Positions 1 to 8,158 of a DNA stretch of 18,023 bases are shown in pieces. Position 1 is the first letter of the stretch. The number at the start of each line of letters is the position of its first letter. Source of the DNA: an uncultured Erysipelotrichaceae bacterium (GTDB lineage: Bacteria; Bacillota_I; Bacilli_A; RF39; UBA660). A model generated the notes under the pieces. It did no database searches. It had not been told where the DNA came from and was given only the letters and a program-made list of their open reading frames with translations. Location of the stretch: contig CACXEZ010000002.1 in the NCBI GenBank assembly GCA_902766815.1, positions 1 through 18,023 of the forward strand. Direction: 5' to 3'. The position numbers and the translations under genes were made by a program.

Positions 1-2
1 TA

Positions 3-80
3 TATAGAACAGATCAAGATGGTAGTATTATGTTTAAAATAAAAAATAATAAATTACAAATAGAAACTTGTGAACCATAG
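3..80 (+). CDS. C-terminal fragment of an unknown protein, cut by the window start
   Basis: An open frame enters from the left edge and stops at TAG 78-80, giving about 25 residues with the segment DGSIMFKIKNNK. Nothing in it identifies a family. A similar-looking D-G-S segment followed by an Asn-rich stretch occurs in a second short frame at 294-455, so the two may be relics of related genes. Being only a tail, it could also be a chance frame in AT-rich DNA. Confidence 0.3.
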   Translation, partial: YRTDQDGSIMFKIKNNKLQIETCEP

Positions 81-94
81 AACGGAGTATATCA

Positions 95-455
95 ATAAAA
101 ATATTAGTAAAAAATAATAATGTTATTTTTAGTCACAGTGAATATAATATATTAGAGAACGACTTAATAAAAATATATAGTATATAAAAAAATAAAAAAG
201 AATTAAAAATAGGAAAGTATAAAATTTGTTTTTTCGAATCAAACTATGTATAAAGATAAAAAATCAAAATAGTAATATCATTGATTTCTCTAAATTCAGA
301 ATATCGCTTTCAACTATAAATTGACACAAGTAAAACAAAAAAGTGATACAAAGATTATAGACTCAGCTATTTATTGCGATTATCCAGATGGGAGCATGGC
401 AATTATCCTAAACAATAATATAAGTTCGAACATTTGCTCCCTAAATTGGTCGTGA
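95..455 (+). pseudogene. Decayed coding region, two broken reading frames
   Basis: No intact gene covers this stretch, but it reads like degraded protein-coding DNA. From ATA 95-97, placed 7 bases after a GGAG motif (84-87) where an ATG would be expected, a frame of 30 codons (starting KILVKNNN after the ATA) meets TAA at 185-187. The same frame then continues for 21 codons (including KIGKYKICFFE) to TAA 251-253. A different frame at 294-455 gives 53 codons, including the segment IYCDYPDGSMAIILNN, and ends in TGA. A lost start codon, an in-frame stop and a frame change together suggest one or two decayed genes. I recognise no family, and chance frames are possible at this AT content. Confidence 0.3.
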
Positions 456-493
456 ATTCGCAAAAACTATACGAATTTGCGTTTAAATATATA

Positions 494-520
494 AAAGGAA
501 ACTAACAAATAGTTTCCTTT
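494..520 (+). terminator. Terminator-like hairpin upstream of the ftsK promoter
   Basis: AAAGGAAACTA (494-504) is perfectly complementary to TAGTTTCCTTT (510-520), an 11-bp stem with a 5-base loop. The 3' side ends in CCTTT and is followed by GTTAATTAT, so the U-tract is weak. It sits just before the ftsK promoter and probably ends the transcription unit to the left. Confidence 0.6.
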
Positions 521-546
521 GTTAATTATAAAGTAACTCTAATTTG

Positions 547-575
547 TTGACTATTCAGAAAAGTTATTATATAAT
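547..575 (+). promoter_or_regulatory. Sigma-A-type promoter of the ftsK operon
   Basis: TTGACT (547-552) and TATAAT (570-575) are separated by exactly 17 bases. Transcription should start near 582, leaving a leader of about 40 bases before the ATG at 623. No comparable promoter is seen before the next four genes, so this one probably drives the whole run to 6856. Confidence 0.85.
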
Positions 576-622
576 TTATATAGTAAAAATATAGAAAAAG
601 TAAAAGTTTGTAGGTGAATCAT

Positions 623-2866
623 ATGGCAAAAAAGAAAACAAAAAAAGATAAGAACAAAAATAAATTTGAATATAGTAATGAAATTGTAGGAGTTTTAATT
701 ATTTTATTTGGTGTTATAGGAATTCTAGGAACAGGAATAGTAGGGAACATCGTTCGCAGCTTTGCAATTTTTTTAGTAGGTACCATATATTTACTACTAT
801 TAATTCTCCTAGTAATAATTGGTATTTTATTAATTTTAAAAAAAGAAAGTCCCAACTTATTGTCCAGTAAATTAATTGGAGTGTATGTTATCGTAATTTC
901 TATTTTGGTAATACTTCATATGAAATACATTGAAATCAATGGATCAGAAGGAATAAAAATAATAACGGAAACTTTTGATAATCTAATGTTGTCATTTTCA
1001 AGTAATACAGCCTTATCTAACTCTGGTGGTGGAATTATTGGGGCAATCTTCAGCTATATATTTGTAACATTTTTTGGCTCAGGAGCAATGATAGTTACCT
1101 TTACTTTACTTGTTTTAGGAATAATTCTAGTGTTTAATGTAAGTATTTTAAGTATATTTGATAAAATAAAGCCGTTTTTTATTAAAATGTTTGAAAAAAC
1201 TGAAGAAGAAGAGGAAGAAGAAACCGAGGAAGATGAAAAAATACCAGAAGCAACTCCTACCATGGTAAGTTCAATAGAAACACTAGAAGAAGAATTAATT
1301 GAAAAACCAGCTGTAGTGGTAGAACCAGTCAAATTAGAAAATATTGATGATGATGTCCCGATCATGAGAAAACCACCAAAGATAGTAAATGCTGAGCCAA
1401 CTGAAGTAGAGGATGAAGTAATTATTAATAGTGTAAATGTTAATTATCAATTACCATCTATCAATCTATTAAATACAATGAAAAGTGCTAGTAATAAAGA
1501 AAACGAAGTCAAAGCCAAGGGAAATATATCTGAATTAGAAAAAGTATTAAAAGATTTTGATATTACTGGCAAAATTGTACAAGTTAATATTGGGCCCACT
1601 GTTACTCAATACGAGCTAGAAATAAAAGCCGGGACAAAGGTAAGTAAACTTTTATCGATTCAAAGAGAAATAGCCTTAGCCTTGGCAGCAAAAGAAGTAA
1701 GAATTGAAGCTCCAATTCCTGGAAAAAGTACAATTGGTATTGAATTACCGAATCAAGTAACAAGCTCCGTATCTTTCAAAGAAGTCTTATCAAAAATGCC
1801 GGATATAAATGAAAAAAACTTACTAGCCGTAGGTCTTGGAAAAGATATTATGGGTAAAGTAAAATGGATGGAAATAAATACCACGCCCCATTTACTAGTG
1901 GCAGGTGCTACCGGTAGCGGTAAATCTGTTTGTATGAACTGCATCATAACCTCTATTCTAATGAGGACAAAACCAGATCAAGTAAAACTTGTCATGGTGG
2001 ATCCTAAAAAAGTGGAACTTAGTATGTATAATGGAGTTCCTCATCTACTATGTCCTGTAGTAACAGATCCAAAAAAAGCATCGGTAGCTCTAAAAAATAT
2101 TGTAGTAGAGATGGAAAGACGTTATGATATTTTTGAACAGACAAAAAATAAAAACATCAAAGGCTATAATGAATTTTGTGAGAAAAATCCTGATTATCCC
2201 AAAATGCCTTATATCGTGGTTATTATAGATGAGTTAGCCGATTTAATGCTAGTAGCAGCAAAAGAAGTAGAAGATTCTATTATGCGTATTACACAAATGG
2301 CTCGTGCAGCAGGAATTCACTTAATTGTTGCAACCCAAAGACCTTCTACAGATGTTATTACTGGTGTTGTAAAAGCAAATATTCCATCACGTATTTCTTT
2401 TGCTGTATCATCAAGCATAGATTCTAGAACAATACTAGATTCTGTAGGTGCAGAGAAACTATTAGGAAAAGGTGATATGTTATTCTTACCAATGGGGGAG
2501 AATTCTCCAACTAGAATTCAGGGAGCTTTTATCAGTGAAGAAGAAATTCAAAAAGTAGTAGATTTTGTTTGTGAGCAACAAAAAGCTCAATATGATAATT
2601 CTTGGACAGAAATGAAAAATGATTCAGAAAGTCACAATGATGGATATGAATCAGATGATGAATATGAAGACCCATTATACAATGAAATCGTTGATTATGT
2701 TGTCCAAGCAGGAAAGGTAAGTGCATCTTTAATCCAAAGAAAATATCGACTAGGTTATAATAGAGCAGCAAGAATAATTGACCTATTAGAAGAAAGAGGA
2801 ATCATTGGCCCACCGAACGGATCAAAACCTAGAGAAGTATTAGTGAAAAATGAAATAGAAGAATAA
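623..2866 (+). CDS. ftsK: DNA translocase FtsK/SpoIIIE
   Basis: A membrane-anchored hexameric ATPase that pumps double-stranded DNA through the closing septum so chromosome ends are cleared at division. The 747 residues match the SpoIIIE size class (about 790). Order: hydrophobic N-terminal segments within about 20-185; a Glu-rich linker (about 188-215, a run of EEEEEEETEEDE); then the motor domain. Walker A GATGSGKS lies at 428-435 and Walker B VVIIDE at 532-537. The C-terminal gamma winged helix, which reads KOPS/SRS-type polarity sequences in this family, occupies about 682-740 (includes SLIQRKYRLGYNRAARII). ATG 623 is preferred over GTG 614 because AGGTG at 612-616 is correctly spaced for it. 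Neighbouring ymfF-ymfH recalls the spoIIIE neighbourhood of Bacillus. Whether it serves division, sporulation or both cannot be told. Confidence 0.97.
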   Translation: MAKKKTKKDKNKNKFEYSNEIVGVLIILFGVIGILGTGIVGNIVRSFAIFLVGTIYLLLLILLVIIGILLILKKESPNLLSSKLIGVYVIVISILVILHMKYIEINGSEGIKIITETFDNLMLSFSSNTALSNSGGGIIGAIFSYIFVTFFGSGAMIVTFTLLVLGIILVFNVSILSIFDKIKPFFIKMFEKTEEEEEEETEEDEKIPEATPTMVSSIETLEEELIEKPAVVVEPVKLENIDDDVPIMRKPPKIVNAEPTEVEDEVIINSVNVNYQLPSINLLNTMKSASNKENEVKAKGNISELEKVLKDFDITGKIVQVNIGPTVTQYELEIKAGTKVSKLLSIQREIALALAAKEVRIEAPIPGKSTIGIELPNQVTSSVSFKEVLSKMPDINEKNLLAVGLGKDIMGKVKWMEINTTPHLLVAGATGSGKSVCMNCIITSILMRTKPDQVKLVMVDPKKVELSMYNGVPHLLCPVVTDPKKASVALKNIVVEMERRYDIFEQTKNKNIKGYNEFCEKNPDYPKMPYIVVIIDELADLMLVAAKEVEDSIMRITQMARAAGIHLIVATQRPSTDVITGVVKANIPSRISFAVSSSIDSRTILDSVGAEKLLGKGDMLFLPMGENSPTRIQGAFISEEEIQKVVDFVCEQQKAQYDNSWTEMKNDSESHNDGYESDDEYEDPLYNEIVDYVVQAGKVSASLIQRKYRLGYNRAARIIDLLEERGIIGPPNGSKPREVLVKNEIEE

Positions 2867-2879
2867 AGGAGTTAATAAT

Positions 2880-3539
2880 ATGGAAAAGAGGAAAAATAAA
2901 ACAATTGGTTGGATACTTTTAGTAATATTAATATTATTACTAATTGGCTTAAATTATGTTAAATTTTTTATGAATAACAACAATCCAAATATTGAGGAAA
3001 CACCAGTAGAAAATAGCGCCTCTGAAGCAATTGATAATGTTTTAAACGAAATTGTAGATAATTTTAATAACAATGAACAAATAGAACAATACAAAGAGCA
3101 AAATATAAATATAGATGCAACATTAAATAATCATTCTCTTTATATAAGTTATGAAAAAGATGAAACAACTACCTATGAATTTAATTATAACAATTTTGAT
3201 TTAACAATAACTATTTTAAATGAAGAAGAAAATGTTGAAAAATTTAACCAGATTTACGAAATTTTAATCTATGCCGTTCAACAGAGAATGAATAATGAAG
3301 AAAATCTAAATACTTACATCAAAAATTTCTTAGACGGCACCAAGGAATACGAAGGATTGACCAAAGAAATAGAAGATGACAACATAATCTATACAATGAA
3401 TATTACCAAGAAAATAGGAGATACAGAAACTACAGAAGAAAGTAATACCCTTGAAGAAATGACAAGCAATCTCGATAATTCTACAAATGGTAATGAAGAA
3501 AATACAAACAAAGATGACAATCTAACGGAAGGAGAATAA
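2880..3539 (+). CDS. Membrane-anchored acidic protein of unknown function
   Basis: A 219-residue protein that I do not recognise. A short basic N-terminus (MEKRKNK) is followed by one strong hydrophobic segment at about residues 10-27. The rest is predicted to be outside the cell and is rich in Asn, Glu and Thr, ending in a low-complexity acidic tail from about residue 180. There is no lipobox cysteine after the hydrophobic stretch, so a signal anchor is more likely than a lipoprotein. AAAGGAG (2865-2871) supports the start. It lies 13 bases after ftsK and 3 bases before deoD, so it is co-transcribed and translated with both. This ties it to the envelope or division context only by position. 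No catalytic motif is visible. Confidence 0.8.
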   Translation: MEKRKNKTIGWILLVILILLLIGLNYVKFFMNNNNPNIEETPVENSASEAIDNVLNEIVDNFNNNEQIEQYKEQNINIDATLNNHSLYISYEKDETTTYEFNYNNFDLTITILNEEENVEKFNQIYEILIYAVQQRMNNEENLNTYIKNFLDGTKEYEGLTKEIEDDNIIYTMNITKKIGDTETTEESNTLEEMTSNLDNSTNGNEENTNKDDNLTEGE

Positions 3540-3542
3540 AAA

Positions 3543-4277
3543 ATGCCAACACCACATAATGAAGCTAGTAAAGAAAATATTGCCAAGATAGTTTTAACAT
3601 CTGGAGATCCGAAACGTTGCGAATATATTGCTAAAAATTATTTAGAGAACGTAAAATTAGTAAACTCAGTAAGAGGAATGACAGCATATACAGGAGAATA
3701 TAAAGGAAAAAGAATAACAATATTTCCTATGGGAATGGGAATGCCCAGTTTAGGAATTTATGCATATGAATTATACAAATTTTATGATGTAGAAACAATT
3801 ATTAGGATGGGAACTTGTGGAACAATAGATCCAAATATGAATATTCTAGATACCATCTTACTAGAAGGATCATATACAGAAAGTAATTTTGCTTTGATGG
3901 TAAATAGAGATAACAAAACACATCTATCATATGCTAGCAGAAAAATTAACGACATCATCGAGCAAGTAGCAAAAGAAGAAAATATTTCCTATAAAAAAGG
4001 TTTTGGATCTTGCAGCGAAGTTTTCGATGTTTATTTAAGTGAAGAACAATATAAAGATATGTTAGAACATCTACCCAAAGAAATCGACATTATTGCAGTA
4101 GAAATGGAAGCATTTGCCCTTTTTTATATCGCAAATATGCTAGGAAAAAATGCCGCATGTCTACTTACTTTAGTAGACTCTAGGTACAAAAAAGGAGAAG
4201 TTGTCACAAGTGAAGCAAGAGAAAAGAAGTTGGACAATATGATAAAAATTGCACTAAATGCTAGTTTAAAATTATAA
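3543..4277 (+). CDS. deoD: Purine-nucleoside phosphorylase, DeoD type
   Basis: Cytoplasmic enzyme cleaving purine (deoxy)ribonucleosides with phosphate to free base and (deoxy)ribose 1-phosphate, a salvage step. The 244 residues fit the hexameric 'low-molecular-mass' class. TPHN near the N-terminus carries His5. GDPKR (21-25) and the Arg of IIRMGTCG (R88) match the phosphate-binding loop and arginines. VEMEAFAL (186-193) is the ribose-binding VEME motif. Asp212 (LVDS) and Arg226 (EARE) match the catalytic Asp204/Arg217 pair of E. coli DeoD once numbering shifts are allowed. Its start overlaps no gene, but the Shine-Dalgarno AAGGAG sits inside the end of the upstream gene, suggesting translational coupling. 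An insertion of about seven residues before VEME relative to E. coli is the only oddity. Confidence 0.94.
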   Translation: MPTPHNEASKENIAKIVLTSGDPKRCEYIAKNYLENVKLVNSVRGMTAYTGEYKGKRITIFPMGMGMPSLGIYAYELYKFYDVETIIRMGTCGTIDPNMNILDTILLEGSYTESNFALMVNRDNKTHLSYASRKINDIIEQVAKEENISYKKGFGSCSEVFDVYLSEEQYKDMLEHLPKEIDIIAVEMEAFALFYIANMLGKNAACLLTLVDSRYKKGEVVTSEAREKKLDNMIKIALNASLKL

Positions 4278-4314
4278 ATAATAGATATACTAATAATCAG
4301 AGGGGAGGATTTTT

Positions 4315-5595
4315 ATGAATTATGAAAAAGTAGATATGGGTTCTTATCACTTGCACCTAATCAAAACAAAAAAGTTTAAAACAATTACGGTGGAAGTAAA
4401 TTTTAGAAGAAAAGTAAAAAAAGAAGAAATTACAATTCGAAACTTATTAAAATCCGTGCTTTTTAGTACAAACAAAAACTTCAAAACAGAAAGAGATTTG
4501 ATCAAAGAAACCGAAAATCTTTACGACTTAAAATTAATCAGTTCCAATATGAGAGTTGGAGCTTATTCTAATCTTTCTTTTAAAATAAGATTTCTAAATG
4601 AGAACTTTACAGAAGAATCAATGAATGAATATTCTATTGCCTTTCTAATGGATATATTATTCAAACCAGATATCACAGATAATAAATTTCAAAAAGAAAT
4701 AGTATACAAGAATAAGAAAAAATTAGAAAAAAGTATTCAAAAACTAAAAGATAACAAATTAAAATATACATTATTTAAACTATTAGAAACAACTGAAGAT
4801 AAACCTTATTCTTATAATTCATTTGGTTATTTAGATGATTTAGAAAAAATAACTCCAACAAGTTTATATCAATATTATCAATCCATGTTAAAAGATGATT
4901 ATGTAGATGTCTTTGTAGTAGGAGATATCGATACTAACAAAATAAAAAATATCTTCAAAAAATATTTTAAAATTACGACCTTTAAAAAAATAAAAAATGA
5001 TATCTTAATTCCAGAACTTCCTACTAGAAAAAGAATCAAGAAACTAAAAGAGGAAGAATTCGCCAATGGTTCGCAGTTAACCGCAATTTGTACGTTAAAT
5101 CATCTAGATGACTTCGAAAGAAAATATGTTTTGTTAGTCTATAATGAAATGTTAGGCGGAAGCTCTAACTCATTATTATTCGATACAGTTCGTGAAAAAA
5201 ACTCTTATGCTTACTATGTAAATACTAATGCTAAAGCTTATGATAATATATTGCTAATCTATGCTGGAATTGAAAGTGGAAACTCTGAAATTGTCCTTAG
5301 ATTAATAAGGAAAACACTACAAAACATAACAAAAGGAATTTTTGATGATGCTGTATTAGAAAGTTCTAAAGAAACTTTAATTGCATCGGTTCAAGCTAGT
5401 ACTGATAGTCCTACAGGAATCATTAATACTTATTTTGCAAGAACACTAGTAAACTCTGACACATTTGAAGAAAGAATAAATAAAATAAAAAAAGTAACAA
5501 AGGAAGATATAATAAACATAAGTAAAAAAATTACACTACATACAGTATATCTTTTAGAAGGAATCAGTGAGGAGGACGCGCATGAAGAAGATTAA
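4315..5595 (+). CDS. ymfF: M16B-family peptidase-like subunit without zinc motif (YmfF type)
   Basis: A 426-residue pitrilysin-superfamily protein. The HxxEH zinc site expected in the N-terminal half is absent: that region reads through KTERDLIKETENLYD. The C-terminal half keeps the family signature GGSSNSLLFDTVREKNSYAYYV, with Arg293 and Tyr300 as the likely R/Y substrate-binding pair. In characterised two-subunit M16B peptidases one chain carries HxxEH and the other the R/Y pair, so this is inferred to be the non-catalytic partner of the next gene. GGGGAGG (4302-4308) supports the start. Its last 14 bases overlap the next coding region, consistent with coupled, equimolar synthesis. No signal peptide is seen, so it is likely cytoplasmic. 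The pair matches YmfF/YmfH near spoIIIE in Bacillus, from memory. Confidence 0.88.
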   Translation: MNYEKVDMGSYHLHLIKTKKFKTITVEVNFRRKVKKEEITIRNLLKSVLFSTNKNFKTERDLIKETENLYDLKLISSNMRVGAYSNLSFKIRFLNENFTEESMNEYSIAFLMDILFKPDITDNKFQKEIVYKNKKKLEKSIQKLKDNKLKYTLFKLLETTEDKPYSYNSFGYLDDLEKITPTSLYQYYQSMLKDDYVDVFVVGDIDTNKIKNIFKKYFKITTFKKIKNDILIPELPTRKRIKKLKEEEFANGSQLTAICTLNHLDDFERKYVLLVYNEMLGGSSNSLLFDTVREKNSYAYYVNTNAKAYDNILLIYAGIESGNSEIVLRLIRKTLQNITKGIFDDAVLESSKETLIASVQASTDSPTGIINTYFARTLVNSDTFEERINKIKKVTKEDIINISKKITLHTVYLLEGISEEDAHEED

Positions 5596-6856
5596 ATTAA
5601 ATGGTATGGATGAAGAAATTATTTATGATAAGTTAGAAAATGGTTTAGATGTTTATCTATATAAAAAAGAAAACTGTACCAATAATTATGTAACCTTCAC
5701 AACTAAATTTGGTTCCATCTATAATGAATTTATTCCTATGGATAAGAACAAGATGTTAAGTGTGCCGCACGGTGTAGCCCATTTCTTAGAACACAAAGTG
5801 TTTGTTCAAAAAACAGCACCACAACCAGAAGAATTCTTTGCTCAAAGTGGAGCTTTATGTAATGCTTACACGACATTTAAAAATACTACTTATCTTTTCT
5901 CAGGACCTAATGCTTTAAAAGATAATATATGCTTTTTATTAGATTACGTTCAATCTCCATATTTTACAGAAGAAAACGTAGAAAGTGAAAAAGGAATTAT
6001 TACTCAAGAGATTCATATGTGTGACGATACTCCGACAGATGTTTTATATGAATATATTAGAAAAAATACCTTTCACAACAATCCCTTCAAAGACAGCATT
6101 ATTGGTACCACGAAAGATATAAATAAAATAAATAAAGATACCTTATTTATATGCTATAATACCTTTTATCATCCTAGTAATATGTTTTTAATAGTAACTG
6201 GAAACTTTGATGAAAATGAAATTCTAAATGCGATCCAAGAAAATCAAAGAAAAAAAGAATTTAAAAAAAGTCATAAAATAGAAATAAAAGAATACAAGGA
6301 ACCTGATAAAGTAGTAAAAGAAAAAGAAATGATAAAAACGAAAACTCCAATTCCTAAAGTGGCATACAACCTAAAAATATCTCTATCAGAAGTAAAGATA
6401 GATCAAAGAAAATATAATTTATATCTATTCATCATTTTTTCATGTTTGTTTGATGATACATCAATTTTTGATGAAGAAGCTAAAAGAGAAAATATAATTA
6501 CTAACACAATATCCCTAAACTTGTTAAATTGTGATAGTCATTTATTAATTTCGCTTATTAATGAAACAAGTTCTTATGACTCATTGATAAAAAAAATAGA
6601 TAATACATTAAAAAATATACAAATTAGCGAAGAAGACTTAGAAAGAAAGAAAAAAGTATTAATCAGTAACGAATTATTTAGTTTTGAAAATATAGAAGTC
6701 ATTAATGATATGATTGTCGATAACATCATCTATAATAACAAAATAGAGGATAATATGATAGGGATACTAAAATCACTCAACAAAGAAGAATTAGATAACA
6801 TTATAAAAACAATTAACTTAAATAATAAGTCAATTGTCATTTTAAAAGATAATTAA
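5582..6856 (+). CDS. ymfH: M16B zinc metallopeptidase subunit (YmfH type)
   Basis: Catalytic partner of the upstream M16 protein; 424 residues. HFLEH at 67-71 is the inverted zinc motif (HxxEH) and Glu143 in TQEIH is the likely third zinc ligand, 72 residues after His71. The C-terminal half lacks a clear Arg/Tyr substrate pair, which the partner retains, so the active enzyme is inferred to be a heterodimer. ATG 5582 is chosen over the in-frame GTG 5567 because AGGAGG just upstream (5569-5574) serves it and is itself part of the longer reading. The initiation site lies within the end of ymfF. Substrate unknown; family members process peptides or proteins. The stop codon is embedded in the terminator stem that follows. 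Confidence 0.92.
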   Translation: MKKIKLNGMDEEIIYDKLENGLDVYLYKKENCTNNYVTFTTKFGSIYNEFIPMDKNKMLSVPHGVAHFLEHKVFVQKTAPQPEEFFAQSGALCNAYTTFKNTTYLFSGPNALKDNICFLLDYVQSPYFTEENVESEKGIITQEIHMCDDTPTDVLYEYIRKNTFHNNPFKDSIIGTTKDINKINKDTLFICYNTFYHPSNMFLIVTGNFDENEILNAIQENQRKKEFKKSHKIEIKEYKEPDKVVKEKEMIKTKTPIPKVAYNLKISLSEVKIDQRKYNLYLFIIFSCLFDDTSIFDEEAKRENIITNTISLNLLNCDSHLLISLINETSSYDSLIKKIDNTLKNIQISEEDLERKKKVLISNELFSFENIEVINDMIVDNIIYNNKIEDNMIGILKSLNKEELDNIIKTINLNNKSIVILKDN

Positions 6857-6890
6857 AATAGCAAGTTCCTAAAATCTTGCTATTTTAATT
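6851..6890. terminator. Bidirectional terminator between ymfH and the SEDS gene
   Basis: AATTAAAATAGCAAG (6851-6865) and CTTGCTATTTTAATT (6876-6890) form a perfect 15-bp stem with a 10-base loop. The ends are A/T-rich on both sides, so each strand gives a stem followed by U-rich sequence. The ymfH stop (6854-6856) and the stop of the convergent gene (6885-6887) both lie inside the stem, so one hairpin serves both transcripts. Confidence 0.88.
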
Positions 6891-8015
6891 TGTAAATCGT
6901 AAACTTTCATTAGAAATATTAAAAATCATTCCTGCTAATAACATATAAGAAAGTAGTGAGGAACCACCATAACTAATAAATGGAAGTGTAATTCCCATAA
7001 TAGGTAGAAGTCCGATTGTCATAGATATATTTTGTATTTGTTGAAAAATCAATACAGCAATAATACCAGCTATAGCATATTTATCAGTAAAATTGGTCGT
7101 TTTAGTAACAGTATAAATCAAATGAATATCAAAGAAAATAATTAACAAAATCAGCAAGGATGCACCCAAAAGGCCAAAATTAGAAGTAATAACAGCAAAA
7201 ATAAAATCTGTCTGCATCTCGGGAAAATAAATCGGAGTCTGATTAAAACCATGTCCAAATATGCCAGCTGATCCAATAGCAATCAAAGAATTTTCAAGCT
7301 GCATTCCGCTACTAGAAGACCAATTTGTAATTCTATCAATTCGATAAAATAAACTAGTACCAAAAATTTTTATAAATAAATCCTGATTATTTAAGTATAT
7401 CATAGCTCCAATTCCTAAAATAGAACCAATAATAAGAAAACCAAATATAAACCAACGCTTTCGAATTCCCCCAATAAAAAGCATAACAATGGCAATAATA
7501 AAATAAATCATCACAGCTCCAGTATCCGGCTCAACAAATGTTAAAACAGATGGAATAGCAATTAAGATTAAAATCTTGATCAGGAAGAAAAACTCTTCTT
7601 GTATAGTTGGAGATGTATATTTTTCATTGAATTCATCAATTAATCTTGCTAAAATGATAATCAAAAATATCTTCATAAACTCACTAGGCTGTATAGTACC
7701 AATAAAAGGAATTTTAAACCAGCAAGTAGCATTATTAACATTAATACCAAAAATTAAAACAAAAAACAACGAGAGCACTCCAATAATATAAAACCACCAA
7801 GCATTATTATATAAAAATTTATTTCCAAACAACATCATGATATATGCTAAAACAAAACCAATTCCATACCAAACAATTTGCTTGATCCAATAATTTTGAT
7901 ATTCGCTCGCAAGCATACTTTTAGTACAAAAAATAGCAACAACACTAATAATACCAAAAAGAATAATAGGGATTAAAATCGAATTTTCTACTTTAAACTT
8001 AGAAATATTTTTCAT
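6885..8015 (-). CDS. rodA: SEDS-family peptidoglycan polymerase, RodA/FtsW
   Basis: Polytopic membrane glycosyltransferase that polymerises lipid II into glycan strands, normally paired with a class B penicillin-binding protein. 376 residues with about ten hydrophobic segments. Family signatures: IQPSEFMKI; GHGFNQTPIYFPEMQTDFIFA with the conserved Asp270, the presumed catalytic residue; and the C-terminal LPFISYGGSSLLSY. RodA (elongation) is preferred over FtsW (division) by overall feel of the sequence, and this is not certain. It is a single-gene unit on the opposite strand, converging on ymfH and diverging from dtd. A modest GTGGTG (8022-8027) precedes the ATG; another ATG at 8017-8019 is out of frame and closes quickly. 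Its presence implies the organism makes peptidoglycan, unlike true mycoplasmas. Confidence 0.92.
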   Translation of the reverse strand: MKNISKFKVENSILIPIILFGIISVVAIFCTKSMLASEYQNYWIKQIVWYGIGFVLAYIMMLFGNKFLYNNAWWFYIIGVLSLFFVLIFGINVNNATCWFKIPFIGTIQPSEFMKIFLIIILARLIDEFNEKYTSPTIQEEFFFLIKILILIAIPSVLTFVEPDTGAVMIYFIIAIVMLFIGGIRKRWFIFGFLIIGSILGIGAMIYLNNQDLFIKIFGTSLFYRIDRITNWSSSSGMQLENSLIAIGSAGIFGHGFNQTPIYFPEMQTDFIFAVITSNFGLLGASLLILLIIFFDIHLIYTVTKTTNFTDKYAIAGIIAVLIFQQIQNISMTIGLLPIMGITLPFISYGGSSLLSYMLLAGMIFNISNESLRFTN

Positions 8016-8065
8016 TCATTTCACCACTTTTCTATAACATTAACATTTTATCATAAAACAAAATA

Positions 8066-8095
8066 ATTATAAACCATTATTTAATATTTTATGAA
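8066..8095 (-). promoter_or_regulatory. Possible promoter of the SEDS gene
   Basis: On the minus strand TATAAT (8071-8066) lies about 50 bases before the ATG. A poor -35 (TTCATA, 8095-8090) is 18 bases away. The -10 is perfect but the -35 matches only four of six positions, so this is tentative. Confidence 0.4.
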
Positions 8096-8130
8096 TAATT
8101 TTAAATTTTACTTTTAAAATGAAATTTTCG

Positions 8131-8139
8131 TGATATAAT
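8131..8139 (+). promoter_or_regulatory. Extended -10 promoter of the dtd operon
   Basis: TGATATAAT (8131-8139) is a consensus extended -10 (TGn plus TATAAT). The -35 region is weak, as extended -10 promoters allow. The predicted start near 8146 falls at the Shine-Dalgarno GGAAGTG (8146-8152), so the leader is only about 13 bases and the ATG at 8144 cannot be the start codon. Confidence 0.72.
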
Positions 8140-8158
8140 TAAAATGGAAGTGATTAAA

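Noticed and set aside
455..481. dif-like or operator-like repeat (TTCGCAAA ... TTTGCG) in the left spacer
   Set aside because: Only a 6-bp inverted match around a 12-base gap; it does not fit the Firmicutes dif consensus and could be chance.
1054..1365. Minus-strand open frame of about 100 codons inside ftsK
   Set aside because: It is a shadow of the Glu-rich linker (poly-Ser on the opposite strand), with no ribosome site and no family features.
7576..7791. Plus-strand open frame inside the SEDS gene
   Set aside because: It overlaps the conserved IQPSEF region of the minus-strand gene and has no ribosome site or recognisable content.
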